Shown piece after piece: positions 1 to 5,133 of a stretch of 6,021 nt of DNA. A model generated the notes under the pieces. The model was not told the DNA's origin. It worked only from the letters and a program-made list of their open reading frames with translations, and searched no databases. Both the position numbers and the translations under genes were made by a program. Source of the DNA: Oscillospiraceae bacterium (GTDB lineage: Bacteria > Bacillota > Clostridia > Oscillospirales > UBA929); the NCBI GenBank assembly GCA_009777435.1, contig WRLW01000101.1, forward strand, positions 1 through 6,021. Direction: 5' to 3'. The number at the start of each line of letters is the position of its first letter. The first letter of the stretch is position 1.

Positions 1-84
1 GACGCGCCGTCTGATTTTGCGCGATACCCAATGGCTTGGTGGGAAGGGGGTCCGGGTTTGCGGAAATTATTTTCAAAAAATGTA
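1..84. other. Left edge, no recognisable gene
   Basis: I see no recognisable gene here. The first plus-strand frame is open from base 1 to a TAA at 109-111, which would give a 36-residue tail containing MAWWEGGPG. That tail runs straight through the promoter at 85-112 and resembles no family I know. It could be the very end of a gene that begins outside the window, or chance. Confidence 0.3.
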
Positions 85-112
85 TTGCATTTTCCCCTGA
101 AACGTGTATAAT
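85..112 (+). promoter_or_regulatory. Sigma-A type promoter for the structured RNA and tRNA
   Basis: A -35 box TTGCAT (85-90) and a perfect -10 box TATAAT (107-112) are separated by 16 bases. The region just upstream is AT-rich (66-84). Predicted transcription starts near 118-120, which coincides with the beginning of the closing stem of the downstream structured RNA. It points at the tRNA at 282-358. Confidence 0.75.
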
Positions 113-116
113 GGCA

Positions 117-280
117 GGTGTTCCCCATGCTTGACTTGTACCAAATCAAGCCGCTTGCCCGGCCGCAGTCCGCAAAAGCGAACTGCTTGGGCCGGGCAGT
201 TGTTAGCACAACCGGCGCTTAGAGTCAGCGGCGCCGTAAGAACGGCTGAGTTCCGTGTCTTTAGGGGCGCGGAAGCTACC
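117..280 (+). ncRNA. Unidentified multi-hairpin structured RNA or structured tRNA leader
   Basis: This stretch between the promoter and the tRNA folds into consecutive hairpins that can be read by eye. 129-138 pairs with 142-151 (GCTTGA and TTG with CAA and TCAAGC, one mismatch). 156-164 pairs with 190-198 (TGCCCGGCC with GGCCGGGCA) and is extended by GCAGT/ACTGC and CGC-AAAA-GCG. 199-203 pairs with 208-212 (GTTGT/ACAAC). 213-218 pairs with 231-236 (CGGCGC/GCGCCG). ACGG 242-245 pairs with CCGT 253-256. The two ends also pair imperfectly (GGT...TTCC at 117-124 with GGAA...ACC at 271-280), closing a multibranch junction directly before the tRNA 5' end. It lacks the diagnostic motifs of SRP RNA, tmRNA and RNase P RNA. 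A 6S RNA cannot be excluded, but the many short hairpins fit it poorly. It may be released when RNase P cuts the tRNA. Confidence 0.45.
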
Positions 281-281
281 G

Positions 282-358
282 GGGCCTTTGGCGCAATCGG
301 TCAGCGCATCCGGCTCATAACCGGCGGGTTCGGGGTTCGAGTCCCTGAAGGCCCACCA
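282..358 (+). tRNA. tRNA with CAT anticodon, probably Ile2 (alternatively elongator Met)
   Basis: Acceptor GGGCCTT (282-288) pairs with AAGGCCC (348-354), followed by discriminator A and an encoded CCA (356-358). The D-stem is GCGC/GCGC. The anticodon loop is CTCATAA (314-320), anticodon CAT at 316-318. The T-arm is CGGGG-TTCGAGT-CCCTG. The paired G1-C72 and the anticodon stem without three G-C pairs argue against initiator tRNA. C4-G69 and C5-G68 plus the CTCATAA loop resemble tRNA-Ile2, whose C34 is changed to lysidine by TilS; elongator Met remains possible. The outermost anticodon-stem pair (T309-C325) is a mismatch. Confidence 0.9.
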
Positions 359-367
359 CCCATAATC

Positions 368-414
368 AAGCCCGCGACAAACATTTTCTTAAAGAAAATG
401 CTGCTGTGGGCTTT
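368..414 (+). terminator. Possible terminator hairpin between converging transcripts
   Basis: AAGCCC (368-373) pairs with GGGCTT (408-413), and inside it CATTTTCT (382-389) pairs with AGAAAATG (393-400), separated by an unpaired internal loop. A short T-rich tract (412-422) follows on the plus strand, so it would best terminate the tRNA transcript. The minus-strand hgc transcript ends at the same place, but there is no T-run on that side. The long internal loop makes this a moderate call. Confidence 0.4.
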
Positions 415-420
415 GACGTT

Positions 421-609
421 TTACCCACCGAAACGCTCTTTCAATTTACGGTATAGGTTCGCCATGCTTTTATCGCCCTCGTTGTCAGGGAACAGGCAAT
501 ATGGAAGGCTGTCGGTTTCCCTGTGCTTGATAACACAGGCGCAGCATTTTTTATGATTTTTGCAAGCGGTTTTCGGACAGGCACATTCTTTTACTTTCTC
601 ACAAGCCAT
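421..609 (-). CDS. Small Cys-rich putative metal-binding protein
   Basis: This encodes a 62-residue protein with eight cysteines and two histidines packed into the first two thirds (pattern ECxCP-x3-C-x2-H-x2-CCxC-x3-HR, then LPYCL), followed by a basic, Cys-free tail. The spacing suggests a zinc- or iron-binding knuckle. It resembles a family of short Cys-rich proteins common in anaerobes that I remember as DUF6485; the name is from memory and the biochemical role is unknown. The ATG at 609 is preferred over the adjacent ATG at 612 because the GAGGGG ribosome-binding sequence then sits at better spacing. The gene starts 12 bases after hgcB ends and has the same direction, so it is probably co-transcribed with hgcAB. 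No signal peptide or membrane segment is visible. A role in metal or thiol handling alongside HgcAB is inference only. Confidence 0.75.
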   Translation of the reverse strand: MACEKVKECACPKTACKNHKKCCACVIKHRETDSLPYCLFPDNEGDKSMANLYRKLKERFGG

Positions 610-621
610 CATAACACCCCT

Positions 622-918
622 CTAACAACAATCGCTGCTGCCGGAGCAATCACAGCTTGGTTCGCTTCCGGTGAGCCAGCCTCTGATAAAAGCATAAGCG
701 CAACCCACACCGGCATCAACGGAGATGGCGGCGAGAGGGCAGTTCTTCGCGCAAGCGCCGCACTCCATGCACAGATCCTTATCGGTGATCCGCGCCTTGC
801 GGCCGGCTATGTCAAACACGCCATGCGGACAGACCTCGGCGCACCGGCCACAGCCGGTACACTTCTCGGCGGCGAGGGCAAGCGTCGCCACGTCTTTCAG
901 GTATCTATGTCTAACCAT
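622..918 (-). CDS. hgcB: Mercury methylation ferredoxin HgcB
   Basis: This is a 98-residue ferredoxin, the same size class as known HgcB (about 95 residues). It has two canonical CxxCxxCxxxCP motifs (Cys20/23/26/30 and Cys50/53/56/60), each binding a 4Fe-4S cluster. It also has the HgcB hallmarks: a lone cysteine in GVGCA at position 73 and a C-terminal vicinal Cys97-Cys98 pair, with additional Cys89 and Cys91 in the tail. In the family, HgcB is thought to reduce the HgcA corrinoid to Co(I) and to deliver Hg(II) through its extra cysteines. The ATG at 918 overlaps the hgcA stop (TGATG), and a strong GGGAGGA ribosome-binding sequence lies inside the end of hgcA, so the two are translationally coupled. 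The longer open frame up to 1197 is antisense-independent overlap with hgcA and is not used. Basis: motifs seen directly; function from known family. Confidence 0.93.
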   Translation of the reverse strand: MVRHRYLKDVATLALAAEKCTGCGRCAEVCPHGVFDIAGRKARITDKDLCMECGACAKNCPLAAISVDAGVGCAYAFIRGWLTGSEPSCDCSGSSDCC

Positions 919-2099
919 CACTTTTTCCTCCCGCCAAACAGATGGACGCCGAACGTCAGCGCACCGCCGACCGCAGCCGCGCCGACAATCCACGGCAAGG
1001 CCTTCTTCATTTCCTTTTTTACGCCGGACGGCGATGTATAAGTAGAGCTTCCCGTAAAATTCATAGCGAAATAGGAAGATACGGCGGGCAGTAACAGCAA
1101 TTCGCCTGTTGATTTGAGCCGGTCGCCTTTCCTGAACCGCTTTGTCAAAAGCAGATATTTCGCAGTCCAGCCTATCCCCACAAGCCAGCCTTTCCACGCG
1201 AACGCTTTGCCGGGGATATACGGGAGCAGAGCAGGCGTGACAACAGTACCGGAGAGAACCGCACCGGCATACGCGGTTACATCATGTTTATCAAATGGGC
1301 TTTTTGCGAATTGATTTGTGATGAATAGAGCGCCGAGGATAGGCAATGATTTCTGCACAGCGGGAATCAACTCCATCGGCGTCAGCACAAGCCTGTCGCG
1401 CAGGGTAAACCTCACATGCCGCATTTCATTTGTTGCTTTATAGTCGGCGACGATAAACGCTTTGATGTCGCTTGCGCGTACCGGGCCGTAAACGACAGAG
1501 AATCCCGTGCGCCTTGTGACTTCATGGGCGCTCACGCCGGGCGCTCCAAGCTGCGGCAGTATTAGTTTTTTGTGCGTCACGACATCGGAAAGCCTAACGG
1601 TTTCAACACGACTTACTATTTCATCTGTACCGAATGTCCCTTTGCCCGCAGCGCACCATACGTTGATACCCTTCGTATCAAGGATCAGAAGCCAGCAATT
1701 CAAGCCGGTCAGATTTTTCCGCAGAGTGTCAAAGGTCAGCTTGTAATTCGCGCTGACCAAGACAGGCGAATCTTCATCAGGATTCCCAAAGGCATAAAGC
1801 CCCGGTTCTACAATGTAATCCATGCGCCCGATACCCCAACGGACTTTCCATGCGCCGAGAATGTCTTTAACTGTAAGCGTGTCCGAAACCTTTTGTACGG
1901 CAAAATGCAAAGACAGCTCTGTTCCGGTATTTTTGCAAGCCGTGTTTGCGCGCCCGATAGCCTCGTTGAACCGCCGCCGTTGCGCGTAGTCTAAAATTAC
2001 TTGTAACTTACGCGCAAACCAATATTCAACGCCGCTTTTTGGGTTGACATGCTTTATTTTTTCAAATAATTCCACAGAACCTCTCCTGCCCTCAATCAC
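918..2099 (-). CDS. hgcA: Mercury methylation corrinoid protein HgcA with a DinD-like N-terminus
   Basis: HgcA transfers a methyl group from a folate-dependent donor via its corrinoid to Hg(II), giving methylmercury; it works with HgcB at the membrane. From the GTG at 2099 the product has 393 residues. Residues about 68-230 match the HgcA corrinoid domain: VSDTLTVKDILG, RWGIGRMDY, EPGLYAFG, SANYKLTFD, then the diagnostic cap helix NVWCAAGKGTFGT (146-158) whose Cys149 is the expected cobalt ligand, and LPQLGAPGVSAHEV and YGPVRA. About five hydrophobic segments follow (251-265, 273-295, 299-319, 330-350, 366-389), with the typical YFAMNFTGSS stretch. Residues about 9-67 are instead DinD-like, and the usual HgcA beginning (W..G..T..G) is absent. 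Two GTG starts each have a good ribosome-binding site: 2099 (GGAGGA at 2105-2110) and 2075 (AGGAGAGG at 2080-2087). Whether the hybrid is functional cannot be told from sequence. Confidence 0.92.
   Translation of the reverse strand: MIEGRRGSVELFEKIKHVNPKSGVEYWFARKLQVILDYAQRRRFNEAIGRANTACKNTGTELSLHFAVQKVSDTLTVKDILGAWKVRWGIGRMDYIVEPGLYAFGNPDEDSPVLVSANYKLTFDTLRKNLTGLNCWLLILDTKGINVWCAAGKGTFGTDEIVSRVETVRLSDVVTHKKLILPQLGAPGVSAHEVTRRTGFSVVYGPVRASDIKAFIVADYKATNEMRHVRFTLRDRLVLTPMELIPAVQKSLPILGALFITNQFAKSPFDKHDVTAYAGAVLSGTVVTPALLPYIPGKAFAWKGWLVGIGWTAKYLLLTKRFRKGDRLKSTGELLLLPAVSSYFAMNFTGSSTYTSPSGVKKEMKKALPWIVGAAAVGGALTFGVHLFGGRKK
1902..2075 (-). pseudogene. dinD 5' fragment fused in frame to hgcA
   Basis: The translation contains LFEKIKHV, then EYWFARKLQVILDY, RRRFNEAIGRANTACKNTG and LHF. 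In order and spacing this is the start of DinD, the DNA-damage-inducible protein D family (E. coli: FEEIKLIN, EQWSARQLGKLLGY, RHFIPVLTRAKEACENSG, DHF). The similarity stops near the LHFA residues (about 1900), where HgcA sequence (VQKVSDTLT) begins without a stop or frameshift. Only about 58 of the roughly 280 DinD residues are present. The local composition is more AT-rich than the rest of hgcA near the start. It probably supplies the ribosome-binding site and start codon of the hybrid gene. The identification is from memory of the family, without alignment. Confidence 0.7.
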
Positions 2100-2121
2100 G
2101 ATATTCCTCCGGCTCTTTATT

Positions 2122-2157
2122 GAAAACAAAAGCCCTGTAACCGTGTGGCTACAGGGT
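2122..2157 (-). terminator. Intrinsic terminator of the tRNA cluster
   Basis: On the minus strand CCCTGTA and TACAGGG (2150-2156 and 2133-2139) form a 7-bp stem, extended by CC/GG around the loop 2143-2146 with one mismatch. It is followed by GCTTTTGTTTTC, a good T-rich tail. It begins 7 bases after the CCA end of tRNA-Lys and ends only about 22 bases before the GTG of hgcA, so it separates, or attenuates between, the tRNA cluster and the hgc genes. Confidence 0.85.
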
Positions 2158-2163
2158 TTCATT

Positions 2164-2239
2164 TGGTGACCCACCGCGGATTCGAACCGCGGACGCCCTG
2201 CTTAAAAGGCAGGTGCTCTGCCTACTGAGCTAGTGGGTC
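2164..2239 (-). tRNA. tRNA-Lys (TTT)
   Basis: The cloverleaf has acceptor GACCCAC/GTGGGTC, D-arm AGCTCAGTAGGCAGAGC, anticodon stem CCTGC/GCAGG around CTTTTAA with anticodon TTT, and T-arm CCGCGGTTCGAATCCGCGG. The discriminator is A and CCA is encoded (2164-2166). It is the last tRNA of the His-Gln-Lys cluster, just before the terminator. Confidence 0.97.
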
Positions 2240-2248
2240 GTGGTAAAT

Positions 2249-2323
2249 TGGCTGGGATGGCAGGAATCGAACCTGCGGATGCCAGAGTCAAAGTCTGGTG
2301 CCTTACCGCTTGGCGACATCCCA
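2249..2323 (-). tRNA. tRNA-Gln (TTG)
   Basis: Acceptor TGGGATG/CATCCCA with 5' T and discriminator G is typical of bacterial tRNA-Gln. The anticodon loop CTTTGAC (anticodon TTG) sits on a CCAGA/TCTGG stem. The T-arm is GCAGG-TTCGAAT-CCTGC and CCA is encoded. It lies 9 bases upstream of tRNA-Lys in the same transcript. Confidence 0.97.
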
Positions 2324-2380
2324 GTACGGCACACGCCTTGGCGCCGGCGCGCGGCATATTTGCCGGCGGCGGTACGCCGT

Positions 2381-2458
2381 TGGGGTGGATGAGCGGAATT
2401 GAACCGCCGACCCCCAGAGCCACAATCTGGTACTCTAACCAACTGAGCTACACCCACC
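2381..2458 (-). tRNA. tRNA-His (GTG)
   Basis: Acceptor GTGGGTG/CATCCAC (one G-T pair) is preceded by an encoded G at position -1 (2458) opposite discriminator C, the identity element of tRNA-His. The anticodon loop TTGTGGC carries GTG on a CCAGA/TCTGG stem. The T-arm is GGCGG-TTCAATT-CCGCT and CCA is encoded (2381-2383). It is the first tRNA of the cluster. The 57-base spacer to tRNA-Gln is GC-rich with short inverted repeats and no gene. Confidence 0.96.
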
Positions 2459-2480
2459 ATGTCGGTTTTCACGCCAATAT

Positions 2481-2509
2481 AGAATAGCTTAAAAATCTTG
2501 AAATGTCAA
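2481..2509 (-). promoter_or_regulatory. Promoter of the tRNA His-Gln-Lys cluster
   Basis: On the minus strand a perfect -35 TTGACA (2509-2504) is followed by a 17-base AT-rich spacer and -10 TATTCT (2486-2481), with a start expected near 2474, about 16 bases before tRNA-His. The -35 box overlaps the TGA stop codon of serS (2508-2506), so the tRNAs have their own promoter inside the serS end. Confidence 0.85.
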
Positions 2510-3795
2510 TAGTTTTTTATTATTTCCGACGCGCCGCCCAAATACGGGCTCAGAGCGCGAGGTATGTCCACGCCGCCGTCCGCGCGCTGGAAGTTCTCTA
2601 ATATGGCCGCCGTCGTGCGGCCCGCCGCCACGCCGGAGCCGTTCAGCGTGTGGACGTACTCGCAGCCCGCTTTCGCCGAGCCGCCGGCCTCGGAACGGAA
2701 GCGTATGCCCGCGCGCCGCGCCTGATAGTCCTTGAAATTGGAGCAGCTCGAAATCTCAACATAGCGCCCGTAGGACGGCATCCAGACCTCGAGGTCATAT
2801 GTCTTGGCCGACGAGCTTCCAAGGTCGCCGGCGCACAGGCACACCGTGCGGTAAGGCAGCTCAAGCGCGCGCAGTACGGACTCGGCGTCGGCGGTCAGCC
2901 GTTCAAGCTGGGCGCGTGAGTCGTCAGGCGCGGTGAATTTCACCAGCTCGATCTTGTTGAACTGGTGCTGGCGTATCAGGCCGCGCGTGTCGCGGCCCGC
3001 GCTTCCGGCCTCCGCGCGGAAGCACGCCGAATACGCACAGTAAGATATGGGCAGCCCGGTAAGTATCTCGTCGCGGTGCAGGTTAGTAACCGGCACCTCG
3101 GCTGTGGGCGCGAGAAAATAATCGGTGTCCCTGACCGCAAAGGCGTCCTCCTCGAATTTGGGCAGCTGGCCTGTGCCCGTCATGGACGCGCGGTTGACCA
3201 GAAACGGCGGGAATATCTCCGTATAGCCGGCGGCGGCGTGTGAGTCGAGGAAGAAATTTATGACCGCGCGTTCAAGCCGGGCGCCCATGCCCTTGTAGAA
3301 GTGGAAGCGCGCGCCCGTGACCTTCGCGGCGCGTGCCGGGTCGAGGATGCCGAGCGCCTCGCCGATGGCCCAGTGGGCCTTTGGCTCAAAATCGAACTCG
3401 CGCGGCCTGCCCCAGCGCCGCGTCTCAACGTTGTCGTCGCCGTCGCGGCCGTCGGGCACGCTTGGATCCGGCATGTTGGGCAGTCTCAGCAGAAGCGAGT
3501 TCAGCTCGTCGCCGACGGCCCGAAGCTCGGCTTCGCCCTCCCCGACGCGCGCGGCGATATCCTTCATGCGCGACATCAGCTCCGACACGTCGCCGCCCGC
3601 CTTCTTTATGAGCGGGATCTGCTTTGACGCCGCGTTCTGCTCGGCCTTGCCGCCCTCTATCTCCTGCAGCAGCGCGCGGCGGCGCGCGTCAAGCTCCGAG
3701 ACGCGGGCCACATCACCCGAGTAGTCGGCGCCCCTGCGCGCCAGAGCCGAGGCCACGCGTCCCGCGTCCTCGCGTATAAGCCTTATATCAAGCAT
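2506..3795 (-). CDS. serS: Seryl-tRNA synthetase
   Basis: SerS charges tRNA-Ser (and tRNA-Sec where present) with serine in the cytoplasm. The 429-residue length is normal for bacterial SerS. The N-terminal tRNA-binding coiled coil spans about residues 30-105, rich in Arg, Glu and Lys heptads. The class II catalytic core shows TAE (231-233, serine binding), motif 2 with CFRAEAGSAGRDTRG (258-272) and QHQF, and motif 3 GSGVAAGRTTAAILEN (386-401). The chosen ATG at 3795 gives the usual MLDIRLIRED start and has AGGAGGA five bases upstream; the longer frame up to 3840 adds an Arg-rich tail that reads the upstream gene out of frame. The start overlaps the end of the preceding gene by 8 bases, which suggests translational coupling. 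There is no T-box leader; expression probably depends on the parAB promoter. Confidence 0.97.
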   Translation of the reverse strand: MLDIRLIREDAGRVASALARRGADYSGDVARVSELDARRRALLQEIEGGKAEQNAASKQIPLIKKAGGDVSELMSRMKDIAARVGEGEAELRAVGDELNSLLLRLPNMPDPSVPDGRDGDDNVETRRWGRPREFDFEPKAHWAIGEALGILDPARAAKVTGARFHFYKGMGARLERAVINFFLDSHAAAGYTEIFPPFLVNRASMTGTGQLPKFEEDAFAVRDTDYFLAPTAEVPVTNLHRDEILTGLPISYCAYSACFRAEAGSAGRDTRGLIRQHQFNKIELVKFTAPDDSRAQLERLTADAESVLRALELPYRTVCLCAGDLGSSSAKTYDLEVWMPSYGRYVEISSCSNFKDYQARRAGIRFRSEAGGSAKAGCEYVHTLNGSGVAAGRTTAAILENFQRADGGVDIPRALSPYLGGASEIIKNY

Positions 3796-4231
3796 CCTGT
3801 TCCTCCTCATGGGCCTGTGCCGGGGCGAGCGCCTTCTCAAGCTCGCCGGCCATCCGCTCGTTTTGCAGGCTGAGCCGCCCGTTTTCGGCGAGCGCGTCGT
3901 CTAACAGGCCGCCGAGCCGTTCCGCGAGGTCTGAGAGCTGCCTGTTATGCTCCCTCAGCTCGTCAAGCTCCTCGGACATGCGCCCGATCTCGGCGCGCAT
4001 GGCGTCCACCGTTTGCAGGGCCGACAGCGAAAGCTGCTGCGAGTCGCGCGCGTGTTCAAGGTTCTGCTCGCTGACCTTCGACGTGTAAACATACGACGCG
4101 AGTATGAACAGCGCGGCAAACGAGAACAGCAGCAGTGAATACACGGCCAAAAACCTCTTGCCCCCGTTGGCGCGCTCTTGCTTTTTATCCGGCAGCGCGC
4201 GGATGTCCGGCCTGCCGCTTCTTTCGTTCAA
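3788..4231 (-). CDS. Bitopic membrane protein with extracytoplasmic coiled coil, function unknown
   Basis: This encodes 147 residues: a basic N-terminal cytoplasmic tail (1-26, ending GGKRF), one membrane helix (about 27-49, FLAVYSLLLFSFAALFILASYVY), and a long Leu/Glu/Arg heptad-rich coiled coil (about 55-130) on the outside, ending in an acidic, Ala-rich tail. This FtsL/DivIC-like topology hints at an envelope or division role, but I recognise no family signature. The start is TTG at 4231, seven bases after AGGAGG (4239-4244); the ATG at 4236 runs into a TGA after one codon and is not usable. It follows parB by 16 bases and overlaps serS by 8. The position between spo0J and serS is often held by a small membrane protein in Clostridia (for example DUF4446), but this one has its own character. 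Confidence 0.85.
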   Translation of the reverse strand: MNERSGRPDIRALPDKKQERANGGKRFLAVYSLLLFSFAALFILASYVYTSKVSEQNLEHARDSQQLSLSALQTVDAMRAEIGRMSEELDELREHNRQLSDLAERLGGLLDDALAENGRLSLQNERMAGELEKALAPAQAHEEEQDA

Positions 4232-4247
4232 AGCATAACCTCCTGAT

Positions 4248-5117
4248 TTAATCGCTTGCGCCCCTGCCGATAAGCTGTCCCATCAGCTGTTCAAGATCCT
4301 CCGGGCTGTAGAACTCCAGCTCGACGCGCCCCCTGCGCGCGCCGGCGACTATGCGCGCCTTGCGCCCGAATAGCTCCGAGAGCCGCTGTTCGTGACCCGC
4401 CACATAGTTAGGCTCACGCTCGGCCGCGGCGGGCGGCATGTCCTCGGAATTCTCCATCTTCTTTACAAGCTCCTCGGTCTGACGCACGGACAGCCGCCCG
4501 TCAACCACGCGCGCGGCCGCGCGCTCGCGTTCGGCGTCGCCGCCGAGCTGGAGCAGCAGGCGCGCGTGGCCCGCCGTGAGGTCGCCCGACTCAAGGCGGC
4601 CCTTTATCTTGTCGGAAAGTGTTAGCAGTCTGAGCGAGTTTGCGACGGCGGGCCGCGAGCGGCCGACGCGCGTCGCCGCGTCCTCCTGCGTCAGCCCGTA
4701 GTCCTCGATCAGCATACGGAAGCCCTCGGCCTCCTCCACCGGGTTGAGATCCTCGCGCTGAAGGTTCTCTATAAGCGCCATTTCGACGGCCTTTCGGTCG
4801 TCGGCGTCGAACACCGACGCCGGCACATGCTCAAGGCCGGCCATGCGCGCCGCGCGCCAGCGGCGCTCGCCCGCTATGATCTGGTAGTAGCCGGTGGGCA
4901 GCCGCCTCACGGCGATGGGCTGCAGCACGCCGTGCTGGCGTATGCTCTCGGCAAGCTCCTCCAGCGCGCCGTCGTCAAATACGCGGCGCGGCTGATCCGA
5001 GCGCGGCTCGATTTCGGACAGGCGCAGCCGCAGCGAGCCTGTCTCGGCCTCGCGCACGGCCTCCTGCCCAAACAGCGCGCCCAAGCCGCGCCCAAGACCG
5101 GTGTTTTTCTGCGGCAT
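4248..5117 (-). CDS. parB: Chromosome-partitioning protein ParB/Spo0J
   Basis: ParB is a CTP-dependent DNA clamp that loads at parS sites near the origin, recruits SMC and works with ParA in segregation. The 289-residue product is of normal length. The N-terminal ParA-interacting peptide is GLGRGLGALFG (7-17). Box I follows (IEPRSDQPRRVFDD, 36-49, and HGVLQPIAVRR), then the CTP-binding GERRWRAARMAG (83-94), ENLQREDLNPVEEAEG (117-132), and a helix-turn-helix (about 141-165, LTQEDAATRVGRSRPAVANSLRLL). The C-terminal end is a charged linker and a dimerisation segment. The ATG at 5117 is chosen because MPQKNTGLGRG is the usual start and AAGGAG lies upstream; the longer frame adds a non-homologous tail overlapping parA. 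It begins 16 bases after the parA stop. No consensus parS (TGTTTCACGTGAAACA) is visible in the window. Confidence 0.97.
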   Translation of the reverse strand: MPQKNTGLGRGLGALFGQEAVREAETGSLRLRLSEIEPRSDQPRRVFDDGALEELAESIRQHGVLQPIAVRRLPTGYYQIIAGERRWRAARMAGLEHVPASVFDADDRKAVEMALIENLQREDLNPVEEAEGFRMLIEDYGLTQEDAATRVGRSRPAVANSLRLLTLSDKIKGRLESGDLTAGHARLLLQLGGDAERERAAARVVDGRLSVRQTEELVKKMENSEDMPPAAAEREPNYVAGHEQRLSELFGRKARIVAGARRGRVELEFYSPEDLEQLMGQLIGRGASD

Positions 5118-5133
5118 CACAAAAATCTCCTTT

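Noticed and set aside
117..280. SRP RNA, tmRNA or T-box leader
   Set aside because: The GGUCCGGAAGG-type SRP loop, the tmRNA tRNA-like ends and the T-box AGGGUGGNACCGCG motif are all absent.
104..556. 150-codon plus-strand open frame
   Set aside because: It begins inside the TATAAT promoter, runs through the structured RNA and the CAT tRNA, and continues antisense to the Cys-rich gene; no family resemblance.
919..1197. N-terminal extension of hgcB up to 1197
   Set aside because: It overlaps the hgcA C-terminal membrane coding region out of frame; HgcB homology, size and ribosome-binding site all point to the ATG at 918.
918..2174. Longer start for hgcA at 2174
   Set aside because: This start lies inside tRNA-Lys and reads through the terminator hairpin; the two GTG codons at 2099 and 2075 have proper ribosome-binding sites.
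2202..2487. Open frames on both strands across the tRNA cluster
   Set aside because: They are readings of the three tRNA genes (for example GIEPP/GIEPA peptides are the well-known false translation of tRNA T-arms).
3796..3840. Upstream start for serS at 3840
   Set aside because: It adds an Arg-rich stretch not found in SerS; the ATG at 3795 has AGGAGGA at correct spacing.
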